This document shows, in pieces, positions 25,266 through 33,822 of a stretch of 64,000 nt of DNA. Source of the DNA: CAZABP01 sp964483245. Its GTDB lineage: Bacteria; Planctomycetota; UBA1135; UBA2386. The translations under genes were made by a program, and so were the position numbers. Below the pieces are notes generated by a model. It was not told the origin of the DNA, searched no databases, and worked only from the letters and a program-made list of their open reading frames with translations. How positions within the stretch are numbered: position 1 is the stretch's first letter; each line of letters opens with the position of its first letter. The stretch spans positions 1 to 64,000 of the forward strand of contig CAZABP010000004.1 of assembly GCA_964483245.1 (NCBI GenBank). The letters are read 5' to 3'.

Positions 25266-26073
25266 GCGCGACTGTCTCCGCTACGAACCGGGTGCCGGTG
25301 TCGGCGCGCAACGCGCCGCGCACGGCGTCGGCGCCGGCCGCCGTCGCGATCTTGATCCAGGTGCCGGGTGCGGCCGCGAGTGCCGCGAGCGCCGCGTCGA
25401 CCTTCGGCAGCATGCCGCCGCTCAACACGCCGCTGCGTCGCAGCTCGGCGCAGGTGCTTGGGGTCAGGCAGGCGATCGGCACTCGCGCAGCATCGAGGAC
25501 GGCCGGCACGTCGGTCAGGAACAACAGCGCGTCCACGCGGAGCGCGTGCGCGAGGGGACCGGCCGCCATGTCGGCGTTCACGTTGTAGAACTGGCTGCGC
25601 TCGGCGCCGTCCTGCGCGGCGAGCGGCGCCACGGTCGCGATGACCGGGACGCAGCCGGCCTCGAGCAGCCGCTCCACGACCATCGGGTCGACCTGCGCGA
25701 CCGTGCCGACGTAGCCGAGGTCCGCGCCACCCGGCATGTGCTTGTGCACGTCGAACAGGCCGCCGTCGGCGCCGGTCAGCCCGACCGCGCGCAGCCCCTG
25801 CTGGCGCAGCGCCTCGACCAGCAGCCGGTTCACCAGGCCGCCGAGCACCATCAACACGACCTCCGCCGTCGCGGCGTCGGTGATCCGCAGCCCGTCGTGA
25901 TACCGGTCCTGCAGTCCGAGCCGGCGCGACAGCTCGCGGATCTGGTTGCCACCACCGTGCACGACGACGACGCGATGGCCGTCGGCACAAGCCGTCGCGA
26001 CTGCCTGCGCGAACTCCGCGCGCGCCTGCGGCTGCTCGAGCTGCGCACCACCGACCTTGACCAGCAGCTTCAT
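25258..26073 (-). CDS. argB: Acetylglutamate kinase ArgB
   Basis: ArgB phosphorylates N-acetylglutamate with ATP. The 271-residue amino-acid-kinase fold shows LLVKVGGAQL at the start, VVVHGGGNQI for phosphate binding, and FYNVNADMAAGPLA for the acetylglutamate site, then SGGMLPKVDAAL near the ATP site. The ATG at 26073 is chosen because the longer frame upstream is antisense to argC. It overlaps argC by four bases. There is no clear N-terminal helix of the kind linked to arginine feedback inhibition, so control may act mainly through ArgR. Confidence 0.95.
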   Translation of the reverse strand: MKLLVKVGGAQLEQPQARAEFAQAVATACADGHRVVVVHGGGNQIRELSRRLGLQDRYHDGLRITDAATAEVVLMVLGGLVNRLLVEALRQQGLRAVGLTGADGGLFDVHKHMPGGADLGYVGTVAQVDPMVVERLLEAGCVPVIATVAPLAAQDGAERSQFYNVNADMAAGPLAHALRVDALLFLTDVPAVLDAARVPIACLTPSTCAELRRSGVLSGGMLPKVDAALAALAAAPGTWIKIATAAGADAVRGALRADTGTRFVAETVAHG

Positions 26074-27053
26074 CCGAGACCGAGCTCCTCCGGCAGGCCG
26101 AGCATGCAGTTCATGTTCTGCAGCGCCTGTCCCGACGCGCCCTTGACGAGGTTGTCCAGCACCGACACGACGACGACGAGGGATCCGCTCGGGACGACTG
26201 CGATCGCGCAGCAGTTGCCGTACTGGACGTGGCGCAGCTCCGGCAGACCCTTCTGCCAGACCTGGACGAACGGCTCGCTGGCGTACCGCTCGGCGAGGCA
26301 GCCGCGGATCGCGGCCGCGTCGACGCCGGCGCGCGGCTGCAGGTACAGCGTGCTCAGGATGCCGCGGAACACCGGCAGCAGATGCGGCGTGAACACGATC
26401 CGCGTCGTCCCTGCCTCCTGCCAGATCTCCGGCGCGTGACGGTGGTTGCCGACGCCGTAGGCGAGGAAGTTCTCGTGCACCGCGCCGAAGTGCGTGCGGT
26501 CGCTCGGGTTCTTGCCGGCACCGGAGACGCCGCTCTTGGAGTCGGCGACGATCGGCGCGGCCGGATCCAGCAGGTCGGCCGCCAGCAGCGGCAGCAACGG
26601 CAGCAGGACCGACGTCGGGTAGCAGCCGGGGTTCGCGACCAGCCGGGCCGTGCGCAGCTGCGCACGGGCATGTTCGGTCAGCCCGTAGACCGCCTCGCCG
26701 AGCAGTTCCGGCGCCGGGTGCGGATGGGAATAGGTCGCGGCGTACTGCGCCGCATCGCGCAGCCGGAAGTCGGCCGACAGGTCGACGACCTTCGTCCCCT
26801 GCTGCAGGCAGGCGCGGGCCAGCTCCGCCGCAGCGCCGTGCGGGGTGCACAGGAACACGCCGTCCAGCCCGCGCAGCCGCTCGAGGTCGAGCCGCTCGAC
26901 GGCGACCTCACCCGGGGCGTCCGGCGGCTCCGGCTCGGCACCAGGGCGCGCCGTCATCGCGCAGGCGAGCTCGAGCCCGGGGTGTCGGCGCAGCAGTCGG
27001 ATCAGCTCCCGGCCGGTGTAGCCGGTCGCACCGAGGATCGCGACGCGCTTCAC
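26070..27053 (-). CDS. argC: N-acetyl-gamma-glutamyl-phosphate reductase ArgC
   Basis: ArgC reduces N-acetylglutamyl phosphate to the semialdehyde with NADPH. The 327-residue protein has the nucleotide loop GATGYTGRELIRLL (8-21), catalytic Cys144 in ANPGCYPTS, and the later words SGVSGAGK and HRHAPEI. It is near the usual length of the short ArgC type. It overlaps argR and argB by four bases on each side. Confidence 0.97.
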   Translation of the reverse strand: MKRVAILGATGYTGRELIRLLRRHPGLELACAMTARPGAEPEPPDAPGEVAVERLDLERLRGLDGVFLCTPHGAAAELARACLQQGTKVVDLSADFRLRDAAQYAATYSHPHPAPELLGEAVYGLTEHARAQLRTARLVANPGCYPTSVLLPLLPLLAADLLDPAAPIVADSKSGVSGAGKNPSDRTHFGAVHENFLAYGVGNHRHAPEIWQEAGTTRIVFTPHLLPVFRGILSTLYLQPRAGVDAAAIRGCLAERYASEPFVQVWQKGLPELRHVQYGNCCAIAVVPSGSLVVVVSVLDNLVKGASGQALQNMNCMLGLPEELGLG

Positions 27054-27532
27054 GTCCTGCGCTCCTTGAGGCGTTGCAGCTCGCGCGCGGTCCGGCGCGC
27101 GCTGCGCAGGTCGGTGCAGATCACCAGGATCGTGTCGTCACCGGCGATCGTCCCGAGCACGCCGGCCGGCGGCGCGCGGTCGAGCGCCAGCGCCAGTGGC
27201 TGGGCGCCGCTGGGGGGGGTGCGCAGCACGAGCTGGTTCTGCGCTGCGGCGACGCTGGTCAGCCACTCGCGGACCGCGTGCGCGAGCCCGACCGCGTGGT
27301 CGGCGTCCTGCTGGTTCAGCTCGGTCGGCAGCTCGTAGCCGTCTGGTCCCTTGCGCAGCCCGAGGTCGCGCAGGTCGCGCGACAGCGTCGCCTGGTTCGC
27401 ATCGAACCCGCGCGCAGCCAGCAGGTCGGCCAGCTCCGCCTGGCTGCGGACCGGCTGCGTGCGGACCAGGGCCACGATCGCCTGGCGGCGTTCTTCCTTG
27501 GGGTGCGTGGCAGGCCGGGTCCGCGTGGGCAT
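27050..27532 (-). CDS. argR: Arginine repressor ArgR
   Basis: ArgR is a hexameric arginine-dependent repressor. The N-terminal winged helix (about 12-70) has AELADLLAARGFDANQATLS, the recognition part with LSRDL. The C-terminal oligomerisation and arginine domain has GTIAGDDTILVICTD. The start used is ATG 27532 (MPTRTRP, 160 residues); an ATG at 27553 would add seven residues. Both lie inside the operator and neither has a ribosome site, so the transcript may have a very short leader. It is the first gene of the arg operon, consistent with autoregulation. Confidence 0.93.
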   Translation of the reverse strand: MPTRTRPATHPKEERRQAIVALVRTQPVRSQAELADLLAARGFDANQATLSRDLRDLGLRKGPDGYELPTELNQQDADHAVGLAHAVREWLTSVAAAQNQLVLRTPPSGAQPLALALDRAPPAGVLGTIAGDDTILVICTDLRSARRTARELQRLKERRT

Positions 27533-27561
27533 TTTTATGCGCGAAGGGCGCATAAAAATGC
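27529..27561 (-). promoter_or_regulatory. Paired ARG boxes (ArgR operator)
   Basis: GCATTTTTATGC (27529-27540) and GCATAAAAATGC (27550-27561) are two near-palindromic AT cores in a G+C-rich background. Together they form a perfect 14-bp inverted repeat around GAAGG. Each resembles the ARG box core (AATAAAAATTCA-like) known from enteric and Bacillus ArgR/AhrC sites. Centre-to-centre distance is 21 bp, the same spacing as paired operators in Escherichia coli. They overlap both possible argR starts and the expected -10 region. Confidence 0.8.
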
Positions 27562-27582
27562 AGATGCCGTCGCGGTTGTCAA
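27554..27582 (-). promoter_or_regulatory. Candidate arg operon promoter
   Basis: A perfect TTGACA lies at 27582-27577 on the minus strand. The -10 region 17-19 bases on (27559-27552) is an AT run inside the distal ARG box, reading ATTTTTAT. An ArgR hexamer on the boxes would cover it. The -10 word itself is poor. Confidence 0.5.
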
Positions 27583-27593
27583 GCGGCAGGTCG

Positions 27594-27646
27594 AAAAAAA
27601 ACCGCGCGGCGCCGGCGCGCGCCGGTCGTCGGCGCCGGCGCGCGGT
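27594..27646 (-). terminator. Intrinsic terminator after the Bax-inhibitor-1 gene
   Basis: Read on the minus strand, ACCGCGC and GGCGCCG pair with their complements across 27601-27646 (7 + 7 bp with a 3-base bulge). This is followed at once by eight T (27601-27594). It starts 8 bases after the stop at 27654 and isolates that gene from the arg promoter. It is the clearest intrinsic terminator in the window. Confidence 0.8.
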
Positions 27647-27653
27647 GCGGCTC

Positions 27654-28345
27654 TCAGTCCCGGTTGCTCAGGAACAGGATCAGCAGGTGCTTGAACAGCA
27701 GCACCACGTCGACGAACAGCACGGCGGCCGCCGAGACCGCCATGTTGGTCGGGTAGTGATGCAGGATCTGGCTCGTGTCGTACAGGATGTAGCCGGCGAA
27801 CAGCAGCACGGCGACGACCGAGAACCACAGGCCGACGGTGAACCCGAACAGCCAGCCGGCCAGCGCAACCGCAAGCAGCGCGAACAGCACGATCGACAGC
27901 GCCCCGCCGAGGAACGAGAAGTCCTTGCGCGTCGTGAAGACGTAGGCGGTCAACCCCGAGAACACGAGCGCCGTCACGATTGCGGCCTGGCTCAGGACGT
28001 CAGGTGACTGCGCCGCGGCATACAGCACGACCGGCGCGATCAAGAGCCCGAACAGGAACACGTATCGAAGTACAGGATCAGGTTCAGCGGGAAGCGGCGG
28101 GCGTTCGCATGGACCAGCCACGAGCCGGCGATCACCCCGATCAACGGGATCCACGGACTCGCCCGCCAGATGCGGGTCGCGAACTCGTTGACCGGCTGGA
28201 TGTTGCCCGCCGCCCACAGCGTGAACGCGAATCCGAAGATCCCCAGCAGCAGCAGCGAGTAGGTCTTCTGCAGGAACGCCGCCCGTTCGGCGACCGGTGC
28301 TTCGGCCGCGACGGGGGCATACGCATACGGATTGTGGTCTTGCAT
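27654..28345 (-). pseudogene. Bax inhibitor-1/YccA family membrane protein, frameshifted
   Basis: The gene encodes a multi-pass membrane protein of the BI-1 (TMBIM) family but is split between two frames. Codons from ATG 28345 (MQDHNPYAYAP) give the N-terminal part with YSLLLLGIFGFAFTLWAAG and end out of frame after PLNLILYF. The other frame resumes with YVFLFGLLIAPVVLYAAAQ and continues to HLLILFLSNRD. Joining them needs one extra base near 28066, giving about 230 residues, the normal family length. With seven segments restored, all else looks intact, and a good terminator follows. It is either a sequencing or assembly error or a very recent mutation. Confidence 0.8.
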
Positions 28346-28436
28346 CGGTTGGTCGGTATCGGCGGGCCGGAGCGTAGGCGGGCCGCCGCGGCCCGCCAAC
28401 TCGCTTCCCCCGCGCATGCCGCGTATATCGGCCGCG

Positions 28437-30506
28437 ATGAAGCCGCAGCTCCTGGTCCTGCCGTTCCTGCTCGCCGCGCTCGGGGCCCAGAGCGAGCGCC
28501 TGACGTTCGAGCACACGATCGGGGCGAAAGGCCCGGTCCAATTCTCCGACCGCCTGCCGCCGGCCCGCTGGGCGGATGACGGCATCCACCTGATCCTGCG
28601 CGATGGGAGCAAGGAGGCGTGGCTCGACCCGCGCACCGGTGAGCGGCACGAGCCGCGCGGTGCCGGACCGGAGTCACCGCCGAACCGCCGCCCCGGCCGC
28701 CGGGGTCCGCCGGATCGCGAGGGCGCTGGCAAGCGCGAAGCGCACGCGAGTCCCGACGGATCGCTGATCGCATTCGTGCGCGAGAACGACCTGTGGGTCG
28801 AGCCGGCTGGCGGCGGCGAAGCGCGTCGCCTGACGACCGGCGGCGGCGAGCGGCTGCTGAACGGGATCCTCGACTGGGTCTACCAGGAGGAGATCTACGG
28901 TCGCGGCGACTTCCGCGGCCACTGGTGGAGCCCGGACAACCGCTGGCTCGCGTACCTGCAGCTCGACCAGAGCGGCGTGAAGACGTTCACGATCGTCGAT
29001 CACGTCTCGCCATCACTCGACCGCCAGCGCACGGTCGGCGTCGAGCAGATGCTGTATCCGAAGGCGGGCGATCCGAACCCGACCGTGAAGCTCGGCGTCG
29101 TCCCAGCCGCCGGTGGGCAGACGACCTGGATCGATCTCGGCACCGACGATCCGGAGGTGTTGATCCTGCGCGTCGAGTGGGCGCCGGACGGCAGGCTGCT
29201 GTTCGCGACTTCGAACCGGATCCAGAACCGGATGGATCTGATGGCGGCCGATCCGAAGTCGGGGCAGACCACGCAGCTGTTCCGCGAGACGTCCGACTCC
29301 TGGATCAACCGGCCGGAGCCGCCGCAGTGGCTCGCCGACGGTTCGTTCCTGTGGCTCAGCGAGAAGACCGGCTACCGCCATCTGTACCACCACGCCGCCG
29401 ACGGCAAGCTGCTGCGCGCGGTCACCAGCGGTGAGTGGCAGGTGCGCGACGTCGCGCGCGTCGACGAGCAGCAGCAGCTCGTCTGGTTCAGCGCCACGAA
29501 GGACGGCGCCGCCGGCAACCACTGGTACCGCTGCAAGCTCGACGGCAGCGAACTCGTCTGCCTGACCCCGGAGCGCGGGACGTATTCCGGATTCACGCTG
29601 AACGGCGATGGCAGCTTCTTCACCGTGCAGCACTCGAGTCTGACCGAACCGGGCAGGAGCCTGCTGTGCAGTCGCGACGGCGAGGTCGTGCGGACGCTCG
29701 CGACCGCCGCGCCGAAGGACCTGCAGAAGTTCGGCTATCAACCGCCGGAGCTGGTCTCGATCCCCGCGCGCGACGGCTATCCGCTCGATGCGACGATCCT
29801 GAAGCCGAGCCCGTTCGAAGCGGGCCGGCGCTATCCGGTCTGGATCGACACGTATTCCGGTCCGGATGCGCCGTCGGTCCGCGACTCCTGGAGCGGCAAC
29901 GTCTGGCACCAGTTCCTGAGCCAGCAGGGGATGCTGGTGCTGCAGGTCAACGTCCGCAGCGCGTCCGGCCGCGGGCAGGCGCACACGGCGACCTGCTACA
30001 AGGACTTCGGCGCCGTCGAGCTGCGCGATCTCGAGGATGCGATCGCGCATTGCGTCACGCAGGGATGGGCCGATCCGGCGCGCGTCGGGATCACCGGCTG
30101 GAGCTACGGCGGCACGATGACCGCGTACGCATTGACGCACAGCAAGGCGTTCCGCCTCGGGATCGCCGGCGCCGGCGTCTACGACTGGCGGCTGTACGAC
30201 ACGATCTACACCGAGCGGTACATGGACACGCCGCAGAACAATCCCAAGGGCTACGCGTCCAGCTCGGTCATCGGCGCCGCCAAGAACCTGCACGGCCACC
30301 TGATCCTGTTGCACGGGACCGTCGACGACAACGTGCACCTGCAGAACACGCTGCATCTCGCGTATGCGCTGCAGATGGCCGGCAAGGAATTCGAGCTGAT
30401 GCTGTATCCGCGCTCGATGCACGGCCTGGGGACGCGGGAGCAGAACCTGCACAAGCGCCGCCTGGACTGGCGCGCGATCCAGGAGCATCTGCTCAGTGGC
30501 GCGTGA
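28437..30506 (+). CDS. Secreted S9 prolyl oligopeptidase family protein (DPP IV-like)
   Basis: A 689-residue exported serine peptidase. It has signal peptide MKPQLLVLPFLLAALGAQ, an N-terminal beta-propeller of the DPP IV type (about 40-470; WVYQEEIYGRGDF is a typical word), and a C-terminal alpha/beta hydrolase. The triad is Ser556 in GWSYGG, the Asp of TVDDNVH (about 630) and the His of SMHGLG (about 662). DPP IV enzymes remove Xaa-Pro dipeptides. A Pro/Arg-rich insertion sits at about 68-100. ATG 28437 is preferred over 28416, which adds MPRISAA before the signal. The stop overlaps the next gene by 11 bases. Confidence 0.92.
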   Translation: MKPQLLVLPFLLAALGAQSERLTFEHTIGAKGPVQFSDRLPPARWADDGIHLILRDGSKEAWLDPRTGERHEPRGAGPESPPNRRPGRRGPPDREGAGKREAHASPDGSLIAFVRENDLWVEPAGGGEARRLTTGGGERLLNGILDWVYQEEIYGRGDFRGHWWSPDNRWLAYLQLDQSGVKTFTIVDHVSPSLDRQRTVGVEQMLYPKAGDPNPTVKLGVVPAAGGQTTWIDLGTDDPEVLILRVEWAPDGRLLFATSNRIQNRMDLMAADPKSGQTTQLFRETSDSWINRPEPPQWLADGSFLWLSEKTGYRHLYHHAADGKLLRAVTSGEWQVRDVARVDEQQQLVWFSATKDGAAGNHWYRCKLDGSELVCLTPERGTYSGFTLNGDGSFFTVQHSSLTEPGRSLLCSRDGEVVRTLATAAPKDLQKFGYQPPELVSIPARDGYPLDATILKPSPFEAGRRYPVWIDTYSGPDAPSVRDSWSGNVWHQFLSQQGMLVLQVNVRSASGRGQAHTATCYKDFGAVELRDLEDAIAHCVTQGWADPARVGITGWSYGGTMTAYALTHSKAFRLGIAGAGVYDWRLYDTIYTERYMDTPQNNPKGYASSSVIGAAKNLHGHLILLHGTVDDNVHLQNTLHLAYALQMAGKEFELMLYPRSMHGLGTREQNLHKRRLDWRAIQEHLLSGA

Positions 30507-31716
30507 CGCGGTGCTGCCGCTGGCCTGGCTGGCGTTGCTCGCAGCGCTGCCGGGCCAACAGGCAGCGGCGCCACCCGATCCGCGCGCGCTGGCGCTCGCG
30601 TGGCGGGAACAGGCCGGCGTCCCGGGGCTCGTGCTCGCCTGGGATGGGCCGGGTGAGCAGCGTGGCGCGATCGCGGTCGGCCATGCTGATCCGGACCTCG
30701 AGATCCCGCTGACGGTCGCGCATCGGTTTCCGTTCGGCAGCGTCGGCAAGACGTTCGTTGCGGCGGTGGCGTTGCAGCTCGTGCAGGAGCGCAAGCTGGA
30801 GCTCGATGCCCGCCTGGCGGACCTGCTCGGCGCGCCAGAGTGGCTCCGTGCGGTACCCAACGGCGACGCGGTGACGCTGCGGATGCTGCTGCGGCACCAG
30901 AGCGGGATCCCGGACCACGTCGATACCGACGCCTTCTGGACCGCGGCACTGACGCAGCCGGACAGGTCCTGTAGCGGCGAAGAGCTCGCCGCGTTCATCG
31001 CCGGGCGCAGCCCGCTGTTCGCGCCGGGCGAAGGGTGGGCCTACGCCGATACGAACTACGTGTTGGTCGGGCTCGCGATCGAGCGTGCCAGCGGCCGCGC
31101 GTGGCACGAAGAGGTCGTGACCCGGCTGTTGGTGCCGCACGTGTTGGCCGGCATCGAGCCGAGTCTCGGCCGGGAGCTCGCGCAGCTCAGCAACGGCGTG
31201 TCGGCCCTGGCCGGCGATCGCCTGCGCGGCGCGATGCTGCGCGATGGCGTCGCGCGCGTGAACTTCCAGATCGAGCATTGCGGCGGCGGGATCCACGGCA
31301 CGCCGGCGGATCTCGCGCGGTTCTTCCGCCTGCTCGGTGAAGGAAAGCTGCTCGGTCCCGACGCATTCGCGGCCATGTGCGAGACGGTCGAGGCACCGCG
31401 CGTCGGCGGGCGCTATGGCCTGGGGATCATCGAGCGCAACGGCGCCTGCGGCCGCTCGCTCGGACACAGCGGCTGGTTCCCGGGCTGGCGGACCGAGGCC
31501 GCGTGGTTCGAGACGCCGCAGCTGGCTGTCGTCGTCGTGACCAACGGCGACGACCTGCGCGGGCTGCGCCGCGCGCCGCACCTGCTGCTGACCGAGGCGG
31601 CCGCCGCGCTGCGCTCCTCGGCAACTGGTCATACGCCCCGTCAGCGAACGTCGCCGCCGCAGCGGCGCCAGACCCGCCGGTCTCGCGGCGTCGTGGTCGC
31701 CGCGTCGCGGCGGTGA
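30496..31716 (+). CDS. Exported beta-lactamase-fold serine hydrolase
   Basis: A 406-residue member of the class C beta-lactamase/penicillin-binding-protein-like family. The signal peptide is (M)ARDAVLPLAWLALLAALPGQ, and the catalytic SxxK is Ser82-Val-Gly-Lys85 in FGSVGKT. The second motif is Tyr183 in YADTNY, and HSGWFPGW near 330 stands in for the KTG-like strand. Family members include D-aminopeptidases, esterases and true lactamases, so resistance should not be assumed. The GTG start at 30496 overlaps the S9 peptidase gene by 11 bases, so the two are coupled and may degrade peptides together. The last 35 residues are basic and low-complexity. Confidence 0.88.
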   Translation: MARDAVLPLAWLALLAALPGQQAAAPPDPRALALAWREQAGVPGLVLAWDGPGEQRGAIAVGHADPDLEIPLTVAHRFPFGSVGKTFVAAVALQLVQERKLELDARLADLLGAPEWLRAVPNGDAVTLRMLLRHQSGIPDHVDTDAFWTAALTQPDRSCSGEELAAFIAGRSPLFAPGEGWAYADTNYVLVGLAIERASGRAWHEEVVTRLLVPHVLAGIEPSLGRELAQLSNGVSALAGDRLRGAMLRDGVARVNFQIEHCGGGIHGTPADLARFFRLLGEGKLLGPDAFAAMCETVEAPRVGGRYGLGIIERNGACGRSLGHSGWFPGWRTEAAWFETPQLAVVVVTNGDDLRGLRRAPHLLLTEAAAALRSSATGHTPRQRTSPPQRRQTRRSRGVVVAASRR

Positions 31717-31728
31717 GAGAACTGACGC

Positions 31729-33132
31729 ATGCCGCGGCCTCGCGACTCACGTGTCCTGCTGTGGGCTGTCGTCGCGTCGCAGTTCGGCCCGCCGTTCATG
31801 TTCTCCGGCGTCGCGGTCGCGCTGCCGGACATGGGGCACGCGCTCGGCGCCGGCGCGACGCTGCTCGGGCTCGTCGAGACGCTGTTCCTCGCCGGCAGCC
31901 TGACGTTCCTGCTGCCGGCCGGGCGCCTCGCCGATGGCAGCGACCGCAGCATGCTCTACAAGCTCGGGCTGCTCGGGTTCGGTGTGACGTCGCTGTTGGT
32001 GGCGGCGCTGCCGGACATGCTGCTGATCCTGCCGCTGCGGTTCGTGCAGGGGGCGCTGTCGGCGCTGACCGCGGTTGCCGGCAGCGCCGTGCTCGCCGAT
32101 CTGGTGCCGGCGGCCGCGCGCGGGCGCGCGTTCGGACTCTCGATCGGCGCGGTCTACGCTGGCCTCGTGCTCGGACCGGTGCTGGCCGGGTACCTCGCCG
32201 ACACCGCCGGCTGGCGCGCCGTGTTCGCCGGTGGGGGAACCGCGATCCTGCTCGGCTGGCTGTTCGTCTGGCGGCTGCTGCCGTCCGGATGGCGATGGCC
32301 CGCCCGCGTCGCGCATGTCGGCAGCACGCTGCGGATCGCGGCCGCGGCGTTGGCGCTGGTCGCCGGCAGCGCACTGCTGGCGCAGCCGTGGCTCGGTGCC
32401 GCCGTGCTCGGGACCGGGCTGCTGCTCGCCGCATGGTTCGTGCGCGTGCAGCAGCGCTCGCCGGATCCGCTGCTCGATCTGCCGTGGCTGCTCGGCAACC
32501 GGACGCTTCGCGATGCGCTGCTCGTCCAGCTGCTGCTGTACATGGCGGCGTTCAGCTCGATCTTCCTGCTCAGCATCTACCTGCAGGTGGCACTCGGCCG
32601 CACCGCGCGTGCCGCCGGTCAGATCGTCGCGATCGGCTCCGTCGCGATGGCACTGCTCGCGCCGGTCGCCGGGATGCTGGCCGACCGCTTCGGTCCGGCG
32701 CGGATCGCACGGATCGGCGTCGCCGCGGTCGTCGCCAGCACCGCGATCGCCTGCGCGCTCGACCGCACGTCTGCGACGCTGCACGTGATCGCCGTGCTGG
32801 CGCTGCAAGGGATCGGCTTTGCGCTGTTCTCGTCGCCGAACATGGCCACGATCATGAACGCCGTCCCCGCGCCGCGCTTCGGCATCGCGTCCGCCGTCGC
32901 CGCCAAGGCCCGCTCGCTCGGCATGGTCGCCGGCATGCTGCTGACCGCGGTCCTGATCTCGCTGCATCTGGGCAACCGCCCGCTCGCCGAGGATCCCCCG
33001 GCCTTCGTGGCCTTGCTGCGCGAGAGCTTCCTCGTGCTGGCGGTTGCTACGGCCGCTGCCTGGCTGTTCGCCTGGCGCGCAGCGCGCCGGGCGGCAGCAG
33101 CACCGACTACTTCTGGACCGGCGCGTACGTGA
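31729..33132 (+). CDS. MFS transporter, DHA2 (EmrB/QacA-like) family
   Basis: A 467-residue inner-membrane transporter with about 14 hydrophobic segments. Family words include AGRLADGSDRS in the loop between helices 2 and 3, RFVQGALSALTAVAGSAVLA, and LQGIGFALFSSPNMATIMNA in the second half. Drug:H+ antiporters of this family export toxic compounds; the substrate here is unknown. ATG 31729 is 12 bases after the preceding stop, so it probably belongs to the same transcript as the peptidase and hydrolase. The 3' end overlaps the convergent SYLF gene by 26 bases. Confidence 0.9.
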   Translation: MPRPRDSRVLLWAVVASQFGPPFMFSGVAVALPDMGHALGAGATLLGLVETLFLAGSLTFLLPAGRLADGSDRSMLYKLGLLGFGVTSLLVAALPDMLLILPLRFVQGALSALTAVAGSAVLADLVPAAARGRAFGLSIGAVYAGLVLGPVLAGYLADTAGWRAVFAGGGTAILLGWLFVWRLLPSGWRWPARVAHVGSTLRIAAAALALVAGSALLAQPWLGAAVLGTGLLLAAWFVRVQQRSPDPLLDLPWLLGNRTLRDALLVQLLLYMAAFSSIFLLSIYLQVALGRTARAAGQIVAIGSVAMALLAPVAGMLADRFGPARIARIGVAAVVASTAIACALDRTSATLHVIAVLALQGIGFALFSSPNMATIMNAVPAPRFGIASAVAAKARSLGMVAGMLLTAVLISLHLGNRPLAEDPPAFVALLRESFLVLAVATAAAWLFAWRAARRAAAAPTTSGPART

Positions 33133-33640
33133 ACTTCTGCCCGGCGACGGACGCCTCCGCCATCAGCCCGCCGCGCGTCACCGTGAACACGGCGACCCCT
33201 TCGTCGAACTTCGCATGGCGCGAGCTCGATGCCTCCGCCGCCACGGCGTTGACGGTTGCGCCGAACTCGAAGTTGCCGCTCTTGAACTCCCGCAGCACCG
33301 GCTCGTTCTCGAAGAAGATCACCTCCGCGAAGCTCTCGCCACCGACCTGGGCGCCGAGCGACACCATCGACATCGTCACGCCACCCACGAGCGCTCCCTG
33401 CTCGTACACGTAGCCCTTGCCACCACCGCCGCCGACGATCAGGCCGCCCTTGCCGACCTTCGGAAAGATCGCGTAGCCGTACGACTGCTCGAACATCTCC
33501 CGCAGATGCGGCGCCTTCTGGACGAACAGCTCCTTCGTCGCCGCCACCTGCTCCTTCACCTCGCTCGACCCGGGATCCGGCGCCGTCGCGCTGCAGGCCG
33601 CGAGACCGAGCAGGAGAGCCACCGGGAGCGAGTGCTTCAT
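33107..33640 (-). CDS. SYLF (Ysc84-like) domain lipoprotein
   Basis: A 177-residue protein with a lipoprotein signal (MKHSLPVALLLGLAAC, lipidated Cys16) and a SYLF domain. The domain is marked by SYGYAIFPKVGKGGLIVGGGGGKG, here at about 53-76, and GAQVGGESFAEVIFF. SYLF proteins bind phospholipid, and bacterial members sit in the outer membrane or periplasm. The gene ends within the convergent transporter gene. The array of GGGWTC hexamers lies 71 bases upstream of its start. Confidence 0.9.
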   Translation of the reverse strand: MKHSLPVALLLGLAACSATAPDPGSSEVKEQVAATKELFVQKAPHLREMFEQSYGYAIFPKVGKGGLIVGGGGGKGYVYEQGALVGGVTMSMVSLGAQVGGESFAEVIFFENEPVLREFKSGNFEFGATVNAVAAEASSSRHAKFDEGVAVFTVTRGGLMAEASVAGQKFTYAPVQK

Positions 33641-33710
33641 GCCGCCAGTCTAGATCCGTCGCTCAGGTCTGCTCCGGGTAGGCGATGCAACTCTTGCGTG
33701 GCCGCTGCAC

Positions 33711-33812
33711 GGAACGGGAACGGGATGAACGGGTTCGGGATCGGGTTCGGGATCGGGATGAGCGGGATAGGGTTCGGGTTCGGGTTCGGGATCGGGTTCG
33801 GGATCGGGTTCG
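33711..33812. repeat. Hexamer array R1, (GGGTTC/GGGATC)n
   Basis: About 16 units of GGGTTC or GGGATC, with two 9-base variants (GGGATGAAC, GGGATGAGC). The G-rich strand is plus. Read on the minus strand, this is (GAACCC/GATCCC)n starting 11 bases after the stop of the small Cys-rich gene at 33823. The rest of the gap to 33641 shows no gene. Related arrays occur at 46931-47002 and 58236-58301. Confidence 0.9.
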
Positions 33813-33822
33813 GTGCGCGCCG

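Noticed and set aside
30496..31716. Antibiotic-resistance beta-lactamase
   Set aside because: Only the fold motifs (SVGK, Tyr) are seen. Family members are mostly peptidases and esterases, so no resistance role is claimed.
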